Source: Distichodus sexfasciatus
Taxonomy: Eukaryota > Chordata > Actinopteri > Characiformes > Distichodontidae
Direction of reading: 5' to 3'
Assembly (NCBI GenBank): GCA_032718565.1
Contig: JAVGVS010000182.1
Coordinates: 216,910-280,909 of the forward strand
DNA: 64,000 nucleotides
Shown piece by piece: positions 47,701 through 59,989 of the stretch. How positions within the stretch are numbered: the first letter of the stretch is position 1; every line of letters begins with the position of its first letter. The translations under genes and the position numbers were made by a program. Below the pieces are notes generated by a model. It did no database searches, had not been told where the DNA came from, and saw only the letters and a program-made list of their open reading frames with translations.

Positions 47701-50700
47701 TGCAGAATCTGAACAGATGTTTGAAATAATCCAGAGCAAGTCTGGTGATAAATGGTGAAAACATGCACTTTTTGTGTCCTACATCACTATAGTAGGTAAA
47801 TTTAGTTTAGAAAATATTAAATTGCGCATAAATTGAATGTGAGTGATGATTTGTCATTGTGAACACACCACAGACAGCACATAGTATACCACAATGGCCA
47901 CTTTTAGGTCAAAATGAGTGTCTGTGAACTGTAAAGAACTTCTTAAGGGGAAAGCTTGGCTAAATCCCACCCGAAAGTCTTTACAGCCAAGAATAAACAA
48001 CAATCTTCAACCTGTGTTTACTTGTGGCTATATCCTTAAATGCCACAGACTCAGGCCCTGCCTCAAACGTAAGCCAGGTTGGAAAAGATACACTGTGGCC
48101 TGTTAAAAAAGCCGCTCACTTCCTCATTCTCACGCACAGACTTATGTAATGGTTATCTTTCCTACGGAGATTGCCATCTAATTGCTATCTGTTAACCCTG
48201 CTGCGGCCTCGGTGGGTGCAGCCTCAAGAATCCTTTTGCAAAACCAAAACAAACAACCAACCCACAGAGAGGGAGGGATTAAATGATCATGGTGGGGGGA
48301 ATCATCAGTACAGGCCGCTTAAAAAAAAAAAAAAGACTATAGTTTATCCACAGAGAGTTAAAACTGAGACATCTGGCAGGGAGGGGTCCCCTCCACAGCA
48401 GCAGATGTCACAGTCTTCACTGAGACTTTCTCCTCCCTGTGTACTCAAGGGGGCCCCTGGCCTGATGTGCGTAGTCAGTCATGACTGAACTGGGCCCTGG
48501 CCCTCGGCCTGGGACTCACAAAGCCGCCACACCCAGTCACATGTCCTTTCGTCATTCCCACTACCGTCATTCTCAGCTCCAGATGTTTGTTCAGCGAGCC
48601 AGCAGCTTTCTTTCACCATTCATTGTCCATCACAGCAGCCTCACATGGCCTCACATTCTGGTCACATTCTGGTCATGTTCCTGGCCTCACAGGAAAATCA
48701 AAGGCCTGCAGGGCGGCAACGTGAATTGCACTAAACACCCCTTAACCTCAAATATCCTGGAGCGGAAGAGGTTAAGAAACTTGCAGAATGCCTCTGTTGA
48801 ATCAATCCGTTAGACTCACTTCTTCCGGCTCTGCTCGCTCTTGTTTAGAATGTTTCATCAAAAGTCAAAAATAAATTACAGGACTTTTGCTAACACCAAA
48901 CCATCATGACCTGTAATCTGCATCTGTGGCAAGGATATAACAGATCGTCCTGAATAAGCCAACCTCCTGTATGAGAAAAATGTAAGCACTTCAAAACCAC
49001 TTCTTGACTGCAAGACAAGCTGCCCATGGTTACGCTCTCCAAGCAAATGTGTAACAGTATTTACATTCCCTAGCAGACTGATTATGAAAGTTTGCTTAAC
49101 AAATCAGTCCACGGTCCCAAAAGTTTTTGAAACAAATTAATTAATTAATCAAATTACCAGTGGTCAAAGAATGTTATCAACACCCTAGCTACCTCAAACA
49201 CAACATGACACTAATGGTTCGTAGACTGCTGTAACTGGTTTGTGTTTGGCAACAACACCAATAGTCAAATGCATGTTCACTAACCCAACATGTTTCCAGA
49301 AAATGACAACTGGTTGAGTGCACATTCATTCAATTACAGACCGACAGTGTTTAGTGTATTGAGATTCTCCATAAATTCTGATTTGTGTGATGGAAATGCC
49401 AGGCTTGAGCATCTAGGTGCCTTGTTTCATCCCTTCCTTTATAATACCAGGAGTCTCTTCCTCAAAATACCAGCACCCCTCCCCCGACTCTTCGCTCTGC
49501 TATAAAGCTGCAGATGTTCATGGACCTCACCCAACATCTTGTTCCTTGACATTAAAGGCCCAGATTGATCTAGAGCTTGTGTAAGTGAATATCCAAATGT
49601 TTAGTCCACTGAAAGCCTAAGCTACAGTATATGGAACCATTGGAGTAAGTTAGAGCAGATGAGAGAAAAGAGGGGGGATGTTTTGGGCATTGAGAACAGA
49701 TTTTTTTCCCTGTGCATAAAGGAAAGCTGAGATCGCCCTGCCTTCATTTGGCTAACCGTAACAAATCCCCTGGGTTCTTTAACACTGTGGTTAGCAGGGG
49801 AATGGCAGTCTTGAGAAAGTCCTGGTGCTCTAAGAGGCGGAAAAGGGTGCAATCTTATGTTTCCAATTAGGGAACATTAGGGAGAATCGCCCCTGTGTTA
49901 TGCTGCTTGCTGAAGGCTAATTACCCGGAGCAATTACAACAGCGCTTAAATGGCCTTTGCCTGTTTAATGCCCAGGCCAAATGATGTGTCCTGCCAGCTG
50001 TCTTTACTAAAAAGCATGAAACAGTTTATCAGCATAACTGTTACGCTATCACATTTCAAGTCTCATGACGCCAAGCTGATATAAAGAGCATGTGCTTCTG
50101 TCAATGGTGTATTTGTGGTTTCATATCACATTTCCCTTGCATATTGTGGTCTCAAAGTCCTTAATCTTTCTTTATCTTGTCGTATGCTGTGAAGTCTTTC
50201 CACAGTGGCCCCGGTGTGGATCCATAACTCTGCTTGCTAATTGCCACTGTGGTGTTATTGTGCGTTTCAAAGTCCGATGTCTTCAGAGTTTCCACTCATG
50301 GCCGAGTTGAGTGTACCCATGGACTAATTATGCTCTAATGTCTTGACTAGACTAATGTCTTGGACGCGCTCACTGCCAGACTTTCTCATTCAAAATGAGT
50401 GTGCAGTGGTGGGAGAAAGTCTGCTATCTGCTAAATGCCAAACAACTGTAAAACTGTATCACCACGCCAATGCAGCAGGGAACAAAGAAGTTACGAGAAC
50501 AGCAATAACAGGGTAAGAAGACGTGAGTACAAATGGCTGCCTGTTGTTCATTAAACATTTATTGGAAAGTAAAAGTTGACAAGAAGTATTTGCCCTTGAC
50601 AGCTATGGGTCTGCAAATTCTCTCCCATGAGTTCTTGGTTAAATTGTGTTTTAGTCATGTATCAGAATAGCTAATTATGTAATGGCACTGACTTTAGTGT

Positions 50701-53700
50701 GGTGTTTATTTGCATGGTTTGTTCTTATTCATAACATTTGTTTGTTTACAAACAAACCACTTAACATGGGAAGTGTCACTCATCCCTAGAGATCTCATTC
50801 TCTTATCAGTGGCTAATCTAATGTAGGAAATCATGTTCATCAGTGTTACTGTGCTAGATTCATGTCAATTGAAAGTTCACATCGTTTATTACTACATATC
50901 GTAATATCTGGACTACCCTGAGTAAGTGGGCTCAAAACTGAGTGACGTAAGATGTTATGTTTCACTAAAAGTCCCACCCCTGTATGTGTAACATTAACAA
51001 GACTTAGGTAAGATGGCCTGAGAGAGAAGGAATGCATAGGCCATGAGAAAACCAATGGCAATTTTCAGGCCCTGTTTACATTGGCTTCGGACCCGACTGT
51101 CTGCCAAGAAGAACGTTCCAGATCCAGAGCGGAGAGATCTCACGCCCCTCACCCCCACGGCTGTGTCTGCCATCCGTCTCGCTTTCATTGCTGGAAAGTG
51201 ACTCGCAAAAACGGCATGTAAAAGATGGACGCTCGCAACCACAGATATACTTTGGCTGTGGGTTGAAACTGTGCGCCTTTGTGTGGCGGTGCAATCGTGA
51301 AAGATGGCATCTGCTCCACACTGAAAGGCGTTGCTGTGATCAAGCCAATAAAAACGTCAATCTCAACTTGGCCTGCTCTATACTGGGACAATGCTAATCT
51401 GGTGAATGCATTTCAGCTGAGCTGTGTGCTGGGTGAAATCTTCGCATTTCTTGTTCAGCATTGGTTCAGCACCCAAATTTTCTCCTTGAATTAAGAGAAT
51501 GCCAACGGAAATCGTCTTGGTGATGGTCTTAGTAAGTGTGCTGACAAGTAGTGGATAATGGTGATGCATATCAGTAGCACATTTTAGGATGGTCACATGT
51601 GAAACGGGTCTTACAAACCCGGTAAATCTGTGTCAAATCCAATGCCACATGTGGAAGTAATTCCCACTTTCCAGACCTCTACATCCACCTGCAACCCATT
51701 CCTTTTTTTAATGGAACCAACTGTCACTTTGGGTTCTTGATCCTTTGCCATCCAGTGCTGTGTATTCTGACAAGCACATTGTAATAAGCTCATTTTCCTA
51801 TCAATCCCTACACTCCTTCCTCCTCCATCCTTTACACACAGATGGGAGCTAACGCCTTGGAGATGACAGAGATCTTTGCATTGCTGATTCATTGTTACTT
51901 GCGAATCCAACGAGACAGCAGCCCATCGCCACTCTGGAAGATCCCTCACTATTTGTTTGGAGGATTCTCCTTAAGTAACACGTGGTTCTCACCTGGTTTC
52001 CAGCTCAATCAGCAGTTCAGCTCATACTTTTTTTTTCTGCCTGTACTGCAGAATGCTGCAGAATTGTTCAAAGTGTACAGAATTAGATGCTTGTGCTTTC
52101 ATATCCCAATAGTAATCTACACAAAATGCACTGGACCTTTCATGCAACCTCATTCAGCTAAGTTGAATGTATTTAAATATATTTAAATCTATGAGTGGAA
52201 AACAAACCCAAAATAACACACACATTGTACATGTCTTGTTGGAAAGTGAATCTATTCTAATCACCATGAGCAAACTCTATCACATTAGTGCCAAGTGCAC
52301 AAGAGTGTCAACAATGTAACAGGCTGGTGGGAATGGTCTTATGTGGTGGTCTTATGCGGTTTCAAACCAAGGGAGGGGGGCTGAGAGAAAAAAAATCATT
52401 TACCTTTTAAACTGCTGAGCCATTAGCATTCCTGAAAGATATTTGATGCTTTGGCTTTTTGAAAGTAGTATCTGCATTGTTTAAATTGTCTTGGAATCTT
52501 GGGCACATTAGAGGAAAAAAACACTGTCTGAAGCTCGGCCAAACTGTAAGCAGTGTGTGTGCTAATGTGCTAATGAAGGGTCATCTAATCTAATTTGCTT
52601 TTTAACTCAGAATAATGAAATTAGTAGTTAGATTGCATGCAGTGTGCGCTTTGTAAGCTCTGCTGGCCTCTTAGCAAATAGGAACATTTTCTCTCTATAA
52701 ATTTGAGCCCGCTGATGCAGTTTTTCCCTGCTAATGCCAGGTTGACTTTCTTGGTAAAGACTACCCTGCTTAACCACCAAGATATGCACAAGTTATTCCA
52801 CTGGACTGGTCTGGACTTTGGGCCCTTACATGTGGAGAAATGTCCAAGCCAGACCTTACCCTGCAATTACCCAGCAACTTGGTTGCTTCTCTCACTTTCA
52901 ACAGAGCACAAAGGGGTCGGGAGGACAGCAATCAGCCTTTTACCACTACACGTGTTCATCTCTAACCTGGGCATCGCCATTAGAACTCATTATAAACATT
53001 TTACTACATCAACAGCCATTTCCCCACGGACAGGACATAACCAGAAGTTTTTTCGGCCCACCGACTGGTAATGTAAACACCCATTTCTCCTTAGAGGAGC
53101 GTGGTGCAAACACAGCAGGGACCACATCCTTTGTGCAGCATGCAACAATGACGCCAGGAGGTTTCCTCTTAAACGGAAAAGAAGAAATTAAAAAAAGATG
53201 TTTTACTCTCTACCATCTACCAGTGTCCCTGCATACAAACATACAGACACGCGCGCACACAAACACACAGATGGACAAACACACCCAATTCGATGCGTAT
53301 GCCTGCTCGGCAGCGCCCCACCCAGTGAAGGATCAGGATGTAGTCCATAATTACACTCAACGGCAAGTTTCCACTCCATGCCAGCCCTCTTTGTTCAGCT
53401 CCCCGCTAACTTTTTAAACTTTTGAGTTAACTCTACAAACAGCTGAACGTCTCCTCAAATAAGGCGGAGACGGAAAAACATGACAGCAACGAGTATTCAC
53501 AGATGATATGAAACATTGATTTTTTTTTTAGTTACACGTTTTCATGTGCATTTCTTCAATTGAAAAAATAACACTGTTCATAAAACTGATCCAAACAGAG
53601 GTCAACCATGAGGTTTCATTCACAAATTAAAATACACTGGATCACAGAAGCGACTAACTGCCTAACTGCTGTAACACAGAGGAGACTAAAAGTCAAAAAA

Positions 53701-53844
53701 ATAAAAATAAGAAAGTAATCATCTCAGGTCAGTGCATGCACTAAAGGCATATAAGGATGTGTACTTACTTTGGAAGACTAGAAAGCAGATCAGCACAGCA
53801 AAAGCCATCTCGTTCCACACCTCATTCATTTTCCTCGTGGTCAT
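38793..53844 (-). CDS. cd34: CD34 sialomucin, eight exons, 308 residues
   Basis: Membrane sialomucin of blood-progenitor and endothelial surfaces, involved in adhesion. Exons from splice sites, 5' to 3': 53844-53769, 43349-43257, 43073-42901, 42556-42485, 41971-41854, 41176-41130, 39987-39832, 38984-38793. All phases agree, total 927 nt. Residues 1-25 hold a signal peptide (AFAVLICFLVF); 26-60 are Ser/Thr-rich with sequons NLT and NSS; cysteines at 116, 138, 151 and 156 form the extracellular globular part; 211-232 are the membrane span (VFWPLLVSGLVVAAGLIGAC); 233-308 are cytoplasmic, ending NGHSGTKTSDTEL. The DTEL tail and NGHS match mammalian CD34, while podocalyxin and endoglycan end DTHL. 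Eight exons equal the human gene. The mucin part is short. A second in-frame ATG is at 53829. Confidence 0.93.
42649..42880 (+). mobile_element. V-SINE (DANA/HE1-like) in cd34 intron 3, 5'-truncated
   Basis: CTCCGGTTTCCTCCCACAGT, GGCAAATCTAAATTGGCCCC, GTGTGAATGGGAGTGTGATT, a (GT)n run, CCTGGGATAGGCTC and tail GAATGAATGAATGAATG. Same family as the full copy at 60.95 kb. The head is missing. Confidence 0.8.
43350..44701. other. cd34 intron 1, distal part
   Basis: Noncoding. The stretch 44285-44400 (GTGTAATTAGCAGCCTGAG, CAAATAAACATTAGCCTG) is compact, homeobox-site-like and could be a conserved element; unproven. Confidence 0.35.
44702..45047. mobile_element. hAT-type element in cd34 intron 1
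   Basis: Element 44710-45039 (330 bp) with inverted ends TAGGGGTGGG and CCCACCCCTA and a perfect 8-bp duplication GTCAAAAG at 44702-44709 and 45040-45047. Its core is shared with the repeat at 24.49 kb. Confidence 0.85.
45150..45895 (+). repeat. 22-bp minisatellite with inverted flanks
   Basis: About 30 head-to-tail copies of a unit close to ACATTAGCAACTAACATAGT plus GT. Copies vary mainly at one site (GTACATT, GTGCATT, GTACGTT); a 21-bp unit lacking one base (GCAACAACATAG) occurs twice. Inverted units border the array: GTTGCTAACTATGTTAG near 45152 and GTTGCTAACGTA near 45864, the latter pairing with TACGTTAGCAAC 8 nt later. It lies in cd34 intron 1. Confidence 0.95.
45896..47834. other. cd34 intron 1, no feature recognised
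   Basis: Noncoding sequence, no repeat family or exon identified. Confidence 0.4.
47835..47905 (-). mobile_element. Fragment of tRNA-derived SINE, second family
   Basis: GTGAGTGATGATTTGTCATT, GTGAACACACCACAG: the tail portion of the family seen at 22.3 and 60.5 kb. The tRNA-like head is absent. Confidence 0.65.
47906..53768. other. cd34 intron 1, proximal part
   Basis: Noncoding, no transposon recognised over about 5.9 kb, making it the cleanest stretch of the window. A block at about 49890-50010 (GAAGGCTAATTACCCGGAGC, CAATTACAACAGCGCTTAAA, TGGCCTTTGCCTGTTTAATG) has the look of a conserved regulatory element with paired homeobox-type sites. Confidence 0.4.
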
Positions 53845-53962
53845 CCTCCTTTGTGAGCGTACGTTAGGGCTTGGAAGGCTTTGGGGGGGGGGTTTCCTGT
53901 GAGTGAAACGTGCACTGCGCGGGAAACACTGGCAAGATGAAGTGTGGCTTGCGTACCAGTGG

Positions 53963-53969
53963 TTTTATA
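53963..53969 (-). promoter_or_regulatory. TATA box upstream of cd34
   Basis: TATAAAA on the minus strand, 119 bp before the cd34 start codon, with GC-rich GGTGGGGCC just upstream. It predicts transcription start near 53935 and a 5' leader of about 90 nt. Confidence 0.5.
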
Positions 53970-54286
53970 CGGCCCCACCACTGCCCTGCTTTCCCCACCT
54001 CCTTCTCTCTTTACCCCTCTCTTCCTTAACACTCCCCTTCTCACTGGCTTGTCTAACCTCTCCCCTCTCTGCAACCAAGACGGGGGCAGCCCCTTCACTT
54101 CGTATGAGTCTGTGGACAGAGTGAGAGATTTGTTGTAGACACAGCTTTTTTACATTATGGATTTGCTTCCCCAGCTGGCAAAGTAAAGTAAATCCAACCA
54201 GCATCACTTTTAGAATTGAGGAAGAGATGAATCACTGCATCAAAAACATTGCACACTATCATTGCCATCGTCTTCTGATGATTCTG

Positions 54287-55051
54287 TCACGCACCAGGGC
54301 TGTGCGAAACTCAGAATTTTAAACTCACAAGTTTGAACTGGAATTGAATTGGCTCTGCCCCACAGGATAAGGAATTGAAATTTGAATTGGAATGACAGGA
54401 AGTGGAAATAAAGTCATTGTAATTCAAAGAAATTCCACTCAGTCACACAACTAAAAGAAAGCATCTTAAGAAAACTGTAGTTTTACCTTCATTCTGATTC
54501 AAAGCATACATTTAATTCTGAAATTGATTCCCAGTTGCCCCTGACATGTCGAATAATGAGCTGAGAATAATGAGAATTGCTTTTGGACAGGAAGTCAGGA
54601 AGTCAAATGCAATCATCGTTTATTCCAGCACAAAACTCATTGGGCAAAATTGCTACATCTAATTATCATAAGATAATGTTACACAAAGTGAGAATTAAAT
54701 GGATCAAACTGAATTATTTATTCTTTGAATGGCACTTTAGTGTCAATAAAATTATATTTTACTAGCAGTTCACACTGCACCTTGTCTGTGTAGAATATTT
54801 AATAATACTACTTTTTAATAATAATATTCACCATAATACTTCATTGTGAAACTTCACCTAAATAACATTGTGCACGAATTTCTTTGAATTTCAGTGATTT
54901 TTAACTTTCTTCAACTTCCTTTAATTCTTCCTGTAATTCTGCATCCTGTTTGCTACCTCAATTCAAAATTCAACTCAAATTCATGAATTGAATTGGAATT
55001 CACGAGTCATTCTCAATTTAATTCTACATTTTGCACAGCCCCGTCATGCAC
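54287..55051. mobile_element. hAT-type element, 749 bp
   Basis: Element 54295-55043 begins CAGGGCTGTGCGAAA and ends TTTTGCACAGCCCCG. Flanks TCACGCAC (54287-54294) and TCATGCAC (55044-55051) match at 7 of 8. The interior is rich in GAATTGAATT-like segments near both ends. No transposase. Confidence 0.75.
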
Positions 55052-55980
55052 ACGCATGCAGTCACTGACCAGGTTAGAAGATGTTTAATTTTAGCAAGTT
55101 GCATGGGGGTTAAAAGCAATGGTTCTTCCCCAAAAAGCACAAGGTCTCTCTTAGTGACCATCTGGTCAGCAGCAAACATTCTCCATTCTCCTCAACATAT
55201 ACAGACACCCATATGTCTCCCAATTAGATTGGGGGAAAAAACTTTTTGTTTGTGACCCTGATGTTAGCTGTGATCTTTCACACATTGCTGTGTATGAGTC
55301 TTGAGTCAGATCAGCTGTGAGATGCATGCTTTGAGGTTTCCTGCGGACCATTTGCAAAATGATGGGGGTGGGTGGAGGCCGGAACAGGCAGCACAGGGCT
55401 CCATCCACACCTTTCCATGCACACACGCTCCCATATCCTCACGCTCAAAGTTTGTTCTTTTCATGCATGCCATTGTGAGGTCCTGACCTTTTTAAACTTT
55501 CAACCTAAATCTAAGCTTAAGATTAGTAACGAAAAGAAACGTATATTGCTTTTTAGTTTAGGTCATATTTCAGTTTTAACACAGGGCAGAGAGTTGGTCC
55601 TCGAAAAGGTCGGGTTGCTATGTGTGCAGACACATTTGGACACACCCACACAAGTTTTTATACTCTTGGTGACTACAATAATCTCTGTGGCGGCTGTGTC
55701 TAAATTTAAAACTAACTTCAACTGTATATTTTTAGCAAGCCCAGTCTAAAAAAAAGTTTATTATGGGAGCCACCAGGTTGTACCAGTAGCAGAATTTTCT
55801 GAAGGGAACGCAAAACAGATTAAAACACACACACACAAATGGAAAACGAGGATGATCGCTCATCATCACTAAAAGAAAAGAACAAAATGAACATTCCTTA
55901 TATTAGCAAACAGAAATAACAAAATTCACCATCTTCACACATCATCCAGCAGTCTCTGTGCTTGGAAAGACACCTCCTGG
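55052..55980. other. Intergenic, no feature recognised
   Basis: Noncoding sequence upstream of cd34. Confidence 0.4.
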
Positions 55981-55984
55981 CATG

Positions 55985-56200
55985 GACACAGTTGTGCGCA
56001 GGACATTAGGGGACCACAGAGGGTGATTCGGGCAGAAGAGCACTGTACCAGATCTGTTCTACCGTCTCTGCAGGACATTTACACCAGGAGATGCTGGAGA
56101 ATCGCAATCATCAGAGGCTGAAATCAGGCGAACACTTCAGGAGTATTGTGGCAAAAAACATAAGACTTCTTAGCCAGGACATGACACCACGACCTTCTGG
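55985..56200 (+). pseudogene. Possible LINE reverse-transcriptase C-terminal relic
   Basis: One frame reads RGPQRVIRAEEHC then LPSLQDIYTRRCWR before a stop. The pattern of a Pro-Leu/LPSLQDIYxxRC block resembles the C-terminal domain of fish Rex/CR1-like LINEs. It is short and decayed, so the call is weak. Confidence 0.35.
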
Positions 56201-57045
56201 CTGTTTAATATAACCCAAAATTCATGCAGACTATTCCTACCTGTCACTGACCAGCTCTTTTAGGGCGTGTTTACATGTATGCTTTTTGTTCGTCTTAGGA
56301 TTGTTGCATAACTACGTATGTGTCAAATAAAGAATTGTGAATCCTGGCCATGGGTGGGGCGGGGATGGACAGGAGTGGGTCCACATCTGGGTTAGGGGTG
56401 GGAGGGCGCTGGCTCAAGGGTGAGGCTGAGATGGGCAATGTATAGCCATTGGTGAGAATGGGGTGGGCGGAGCTTAATGATAGGGCGGGACTAGGAATGT
56501 GTCGGGTCCATTTCGGGTCAGCAGGAGAAAAGTAACAGTCCACGGAGCTGAGTCATATTTCCAGTGAACATCACAGTTGTGAAGTATAGAAAATTCCTAA
56601 TGTTCTGTTTTTTAAACCCAAAAAGTAGATGATTGAGAAACATGGTAATCTGACACTGAGAACAAAGCTTCTGCTTTACAGAACAATGTTCTAGAGCAAC
56701 GTTTAGGATACGCATAGAGATACCACATCACTTTTGAAGTTGAATGCTGAAAATGAATGTTGCATTTGTGCACATGGCAGATGGTAATGAGATCTCAGGG
56801 CTTTGGAAAGCATCTTGCTTGCATGCAGCAGTTGTTTCGTGGGAAAGAGACGGGAACTGAACTGGAGGTCTATCATTTCTTATAAGAGGCTTGCATAGCA
56901 GAATTATGGTAATGATTGTTATTTTGGCAGTCTGTTTACACACGCTAAATCACACACATTAAAGCCACCGAAAATGCACAGAAAAGAGACGTCCATGGGC
57001 ACACCCACACACCTGGTTTGCATTACCACTGAAAGAGGATAATCA
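56201..57045. other. Intergenic, G-rich patch
   Basis: Between about 56350 and 56515 many GGGTGG/GGCGGG blocks occur, including GGGTGGGGCGGGGATGG. No gene recognised. Confidence 0.35.
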
Positions 57046-57047
57046 TT

Positions 57048-57292
57048 GTTCTCTCCCTCTCTCCCTCCCTCTCTCCCTCCCTCCCTCCCCTCCTCTCTCC
57101 CCTCCCTCCTCTCTCCCTCCTCCCTCTCTCCCCTCTCTCCTCCCTCCCTCCTCCCTCCCTCTCTCCCGCCCTCCTCTCTCCGCTCTCCCTCCCCTATCTC
57201 TCTCTCTCCCTCCCTCTCTCCCTCCCTCCCTCCGTCTCTCTCTCCCTCCCTCTCTCTTCCTCTCTCCCTCTCTCTCTCTGTCCCCTTGTGGA
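57048..57292 (+). repeat. Homopyrimidine CTCC/CCCT tract, about 240 bp
   Basis: Almost unbroken C and T (CTCCCTCC units) on the plus strand, with only a few purine interruptions (for example near 57168, 57181 and 57195). Such polypurine-polypyrimidine mirror-like tracts can adopt triplex DNA. The open frames across it are low-complexity artefacts. Confidence 0.9.
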
Positions 57293-59126
57293 TTTTGAGG
57301 AAGGATTGCCTCACAGTTCCACCTCGTGCTTCTAGTACCACACCAGTGACTGAACAGCACAGCAGATGGAAACTTAGAATTTCTCTCTCCCTCGTTCCTT
57401 CCCTCCCTCTGTCCTCTCACGTCATTCCTGTCCCAGCATCTGTGCACCCACTGGGCATAATGTCACGCAGTCATTTCCAAACTGGTGCCTTAGGGGACGG
57501 CAAAAAGACCCACCAATCTGACTCTTTAACTTTTTTCCCAGATAGGAGACTAGCTTGTTTGCAAAAATCATCTCATTGCCAGCTGGCATTCCATAGAGAG
57601 AGGGTAGGACTGGCGTATACACCGCCCAAGGCCTGTGACCGATATTAGCCTTCCCGAATGACGAACCTAATCTAATGCTCCTGATTCTGCAAGCACCTAT
57701 TCGTAAAGAGGTCTCCGTAATTATCCCAGCGTCATGCATGACCGGACCGGAACACGTGCTTTCCCCCCATTTCTCCACACAGTGGACCGAGCCTCCCCGG
57801 ACTCCAGTAAGCAAGAGAAGGGGTTGAACAAGCTGAAGTGAGACAAGAAGAAGGGAGCGGTAACTCACACAGTCGCGTTTTCCCACTAAGCTTTTATACA
57901 TCTGTTCAATGTTCATAATTCATGACGACACACTCAAACAGGCCTTCGGGATTCCGCCCGCTGCAGTTATGTGAGACATGCCACTCGCAGCAGGGGAGAG
58001 TTTGAGAAAAGCGTATAAACGAAACAGCTAACCCTAGCCCAGTCCATCTGTGAAGCTCTCGAGCGTATACACGGTTTTGAGGGGAGTTTCTGCTCCACTC
58101 CATGTTGAGGCCTTGGGAATACTGCACTGCACATATTCGCTGTGCTCTACGCATGTTTATTTGGAGGCATTTCCAACCCCTCCCGGCCATTCACTATTAA
58201 AGTAAATGAAAGTGAATAATAAATAGCAAATGGTTAAAAGTTGTACATTTTTTATGGGCTGCAATGGGACCACACACAAGTTAGCGAAATTACGGCAACT
58301 TCATTGCCTGGCGTAATGGTGCAGTTACGTTAACATTTGCTTCCAAACATCGCCAAACTGCACATTCTCCTCTCCAAGATTCCAAGACAACAGTATGCAT
58401 CTACTCGCTACTAGGCACCAGCTGAATTCTACACTCAACTCGACAAAAATAGTTTTTGTTTTTCAAGAAATGTTTGTCTGACCTGCATGCCAAGCCATCA
58501 CTGCTGTCATTCCGGCTCCTGGAAAAAACAGGCACACCCAACAGGAACGGCCTGCAAATTTGAGATGCACGACTAAGGATGTTACAGAGCACAATGCTAT
58601 AAATTTAGGATATGACATAAGGCCAATAACACAATAGATAGCAGGTCAGACAATGTACAAAAGAATCTCTTTGCTGTATGTGCATTCCAAAGCTGTGGAC
58701 ATGCATGAAATTATCTGATTGGAAACAATAGTCAGAGAGTCAGCAGATAGTCAGAGTTGGTTTTCAGGCCAAAGTGTCAGCATATTGTAGAAGGGAAGTG
58801 CAGGAAATTATAGAGATCTCTTCATCCTGACTCCAGTAACCGGCCTTAAACATTAGGCCACTGATTTCCGAGCACTCTTTACATGTGTGTGTGTGTGTCA
58901 GTCCCACAACAGCCCAATACATAACTGCCATTTTGAACATACCTAATCAGAGGGTTTAGGGTGTTAAGGGTGGCGCTGAGGGCGGATGGTGCCTATATTT
59001 AGAGTTCAGGCTCACACATCAGTGTATACACACAGGAAGAAACAGGGATGTGCCAACATCACCTCAGGATACACTTCTGCTCCCCAGGTGACTGCAGCAG
59101 ACGGAAAGCTGTGGTACATCCATCAG
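57293..59126. other. Intergenic, no gene recognised
   Basis: Noncoding; a short (GT)n at about 58883-58898. No exon or repeat family identified. Confidence 0.35.
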
Positions 59127-59782
59127 ATTTGTGACCCTCCACGGCAAAACCAGTCGCTTGTCGCAACGGAGGTTTCCGAGAAAAATGACCGTTTATGTTG
59201 CGTGGAGTAAAATTTTGGATCTTTTGTTTCTAGTGTTTTGAAACAGTGGAAGGTCTATACTGTACTGTTGTGAATACATTTCGTCGAATAACTTACCCTT
59301 TCCATCCTAAAAATGTGACTTTCTTGAGGTGAGGAATTCAATTCCAGCAGAATGTTAAAAGTTTCTGTTTTGACCGCTCTACTTCAATATTTACGGTAAA
59401 TCCACTCGTTGACTAGCGTGAAGATATTTCTCCGGAATCCATCTCTGTCTCCCGAGTACAGTTAACCTAACGCAGGTAGGCTATCCGTGTGGCTGTGAAT
59501 GCAGCGTAGGCTACCGTAAATGCAAATGTAGCCGCGACCGCACCAAGCGTCTGTGAGTGCTATGGCGATAGTCAACTTCAAAGGCAGATTTCTCCGTTTC
59601 TCACTTGGCGTGACAGGAGAAACCCGACTCCTCTGAATATTGATATCTCAGTCATATGTCGTCCGATTCATTTGATATAGGTATCGTTTTGAAGCTTGAT
59701 TTATGCCCTTTCATGAAAACATAATAACTCAATTTTGAAGTTTTGCGACAAGCGACTGGTTTTGCCCTGGAGAGTGACATTT
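59127..59782. mobile_element. 648-bp inverted-repeat element, 4-bp TSD (copy 2)
   Basis: Element 59131-59778, reversed relative to copy 1 at 33.64 kb, and homologous throughout. Its ends GTGACCCTCCACGGCAAAAC and the inverted GTTTTGCCCTGGAGAGTGAC lead into CAGTCGCTTGTCGCAA on both sides. Flanks are ATTT on each side (59127-59130, 59779-59782). Confidence 0.8.
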
Positions 59783-59989
59783 ATCGTCAGCAGACAAAAT
59801 GTCCATGAGCAAGTTTTGACTTTCTATGTCATGCCAGACCAGGACAGGCTTCAAGCTGTAACACAAAGAAAAAGCAGAAGCAAACCAAAAGTCATTATAA
59901 ACATTAGTCAAGTAAACATTATTTTTATATAAATAATACACTGTCATTAAATAATTCAGGTTATTATCAGCTTCCAGGGGTCCCGGCAA

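Noticed and set aside
52818..53417. 199-codon open frame in cd34 intron 1
   Set aside because: No domain or family signature; repetitive His/Thr/Gln content near its end comes from CA-rich DNA. It sits inside a spliced intron.
57046..57648. 200-codon frame rich in Ser-Leu-Pro
   Set aside because: A direct translation of the CTCC tract, hence low-complexity artefact; the opposite strand gives the equivalent Arg-Glu-Gly frame.
57422..57916. 164-codon minus-strand frame
   Set aside because: No signal, domain or homology seen; no splice or promoter context supports it.
59735..59989. Short open frames at the end of the 648-bp element
   Set aside because: They run through the terminal inverted repeat into flanking DNA and are matched by the same shadow frames at copy 1.
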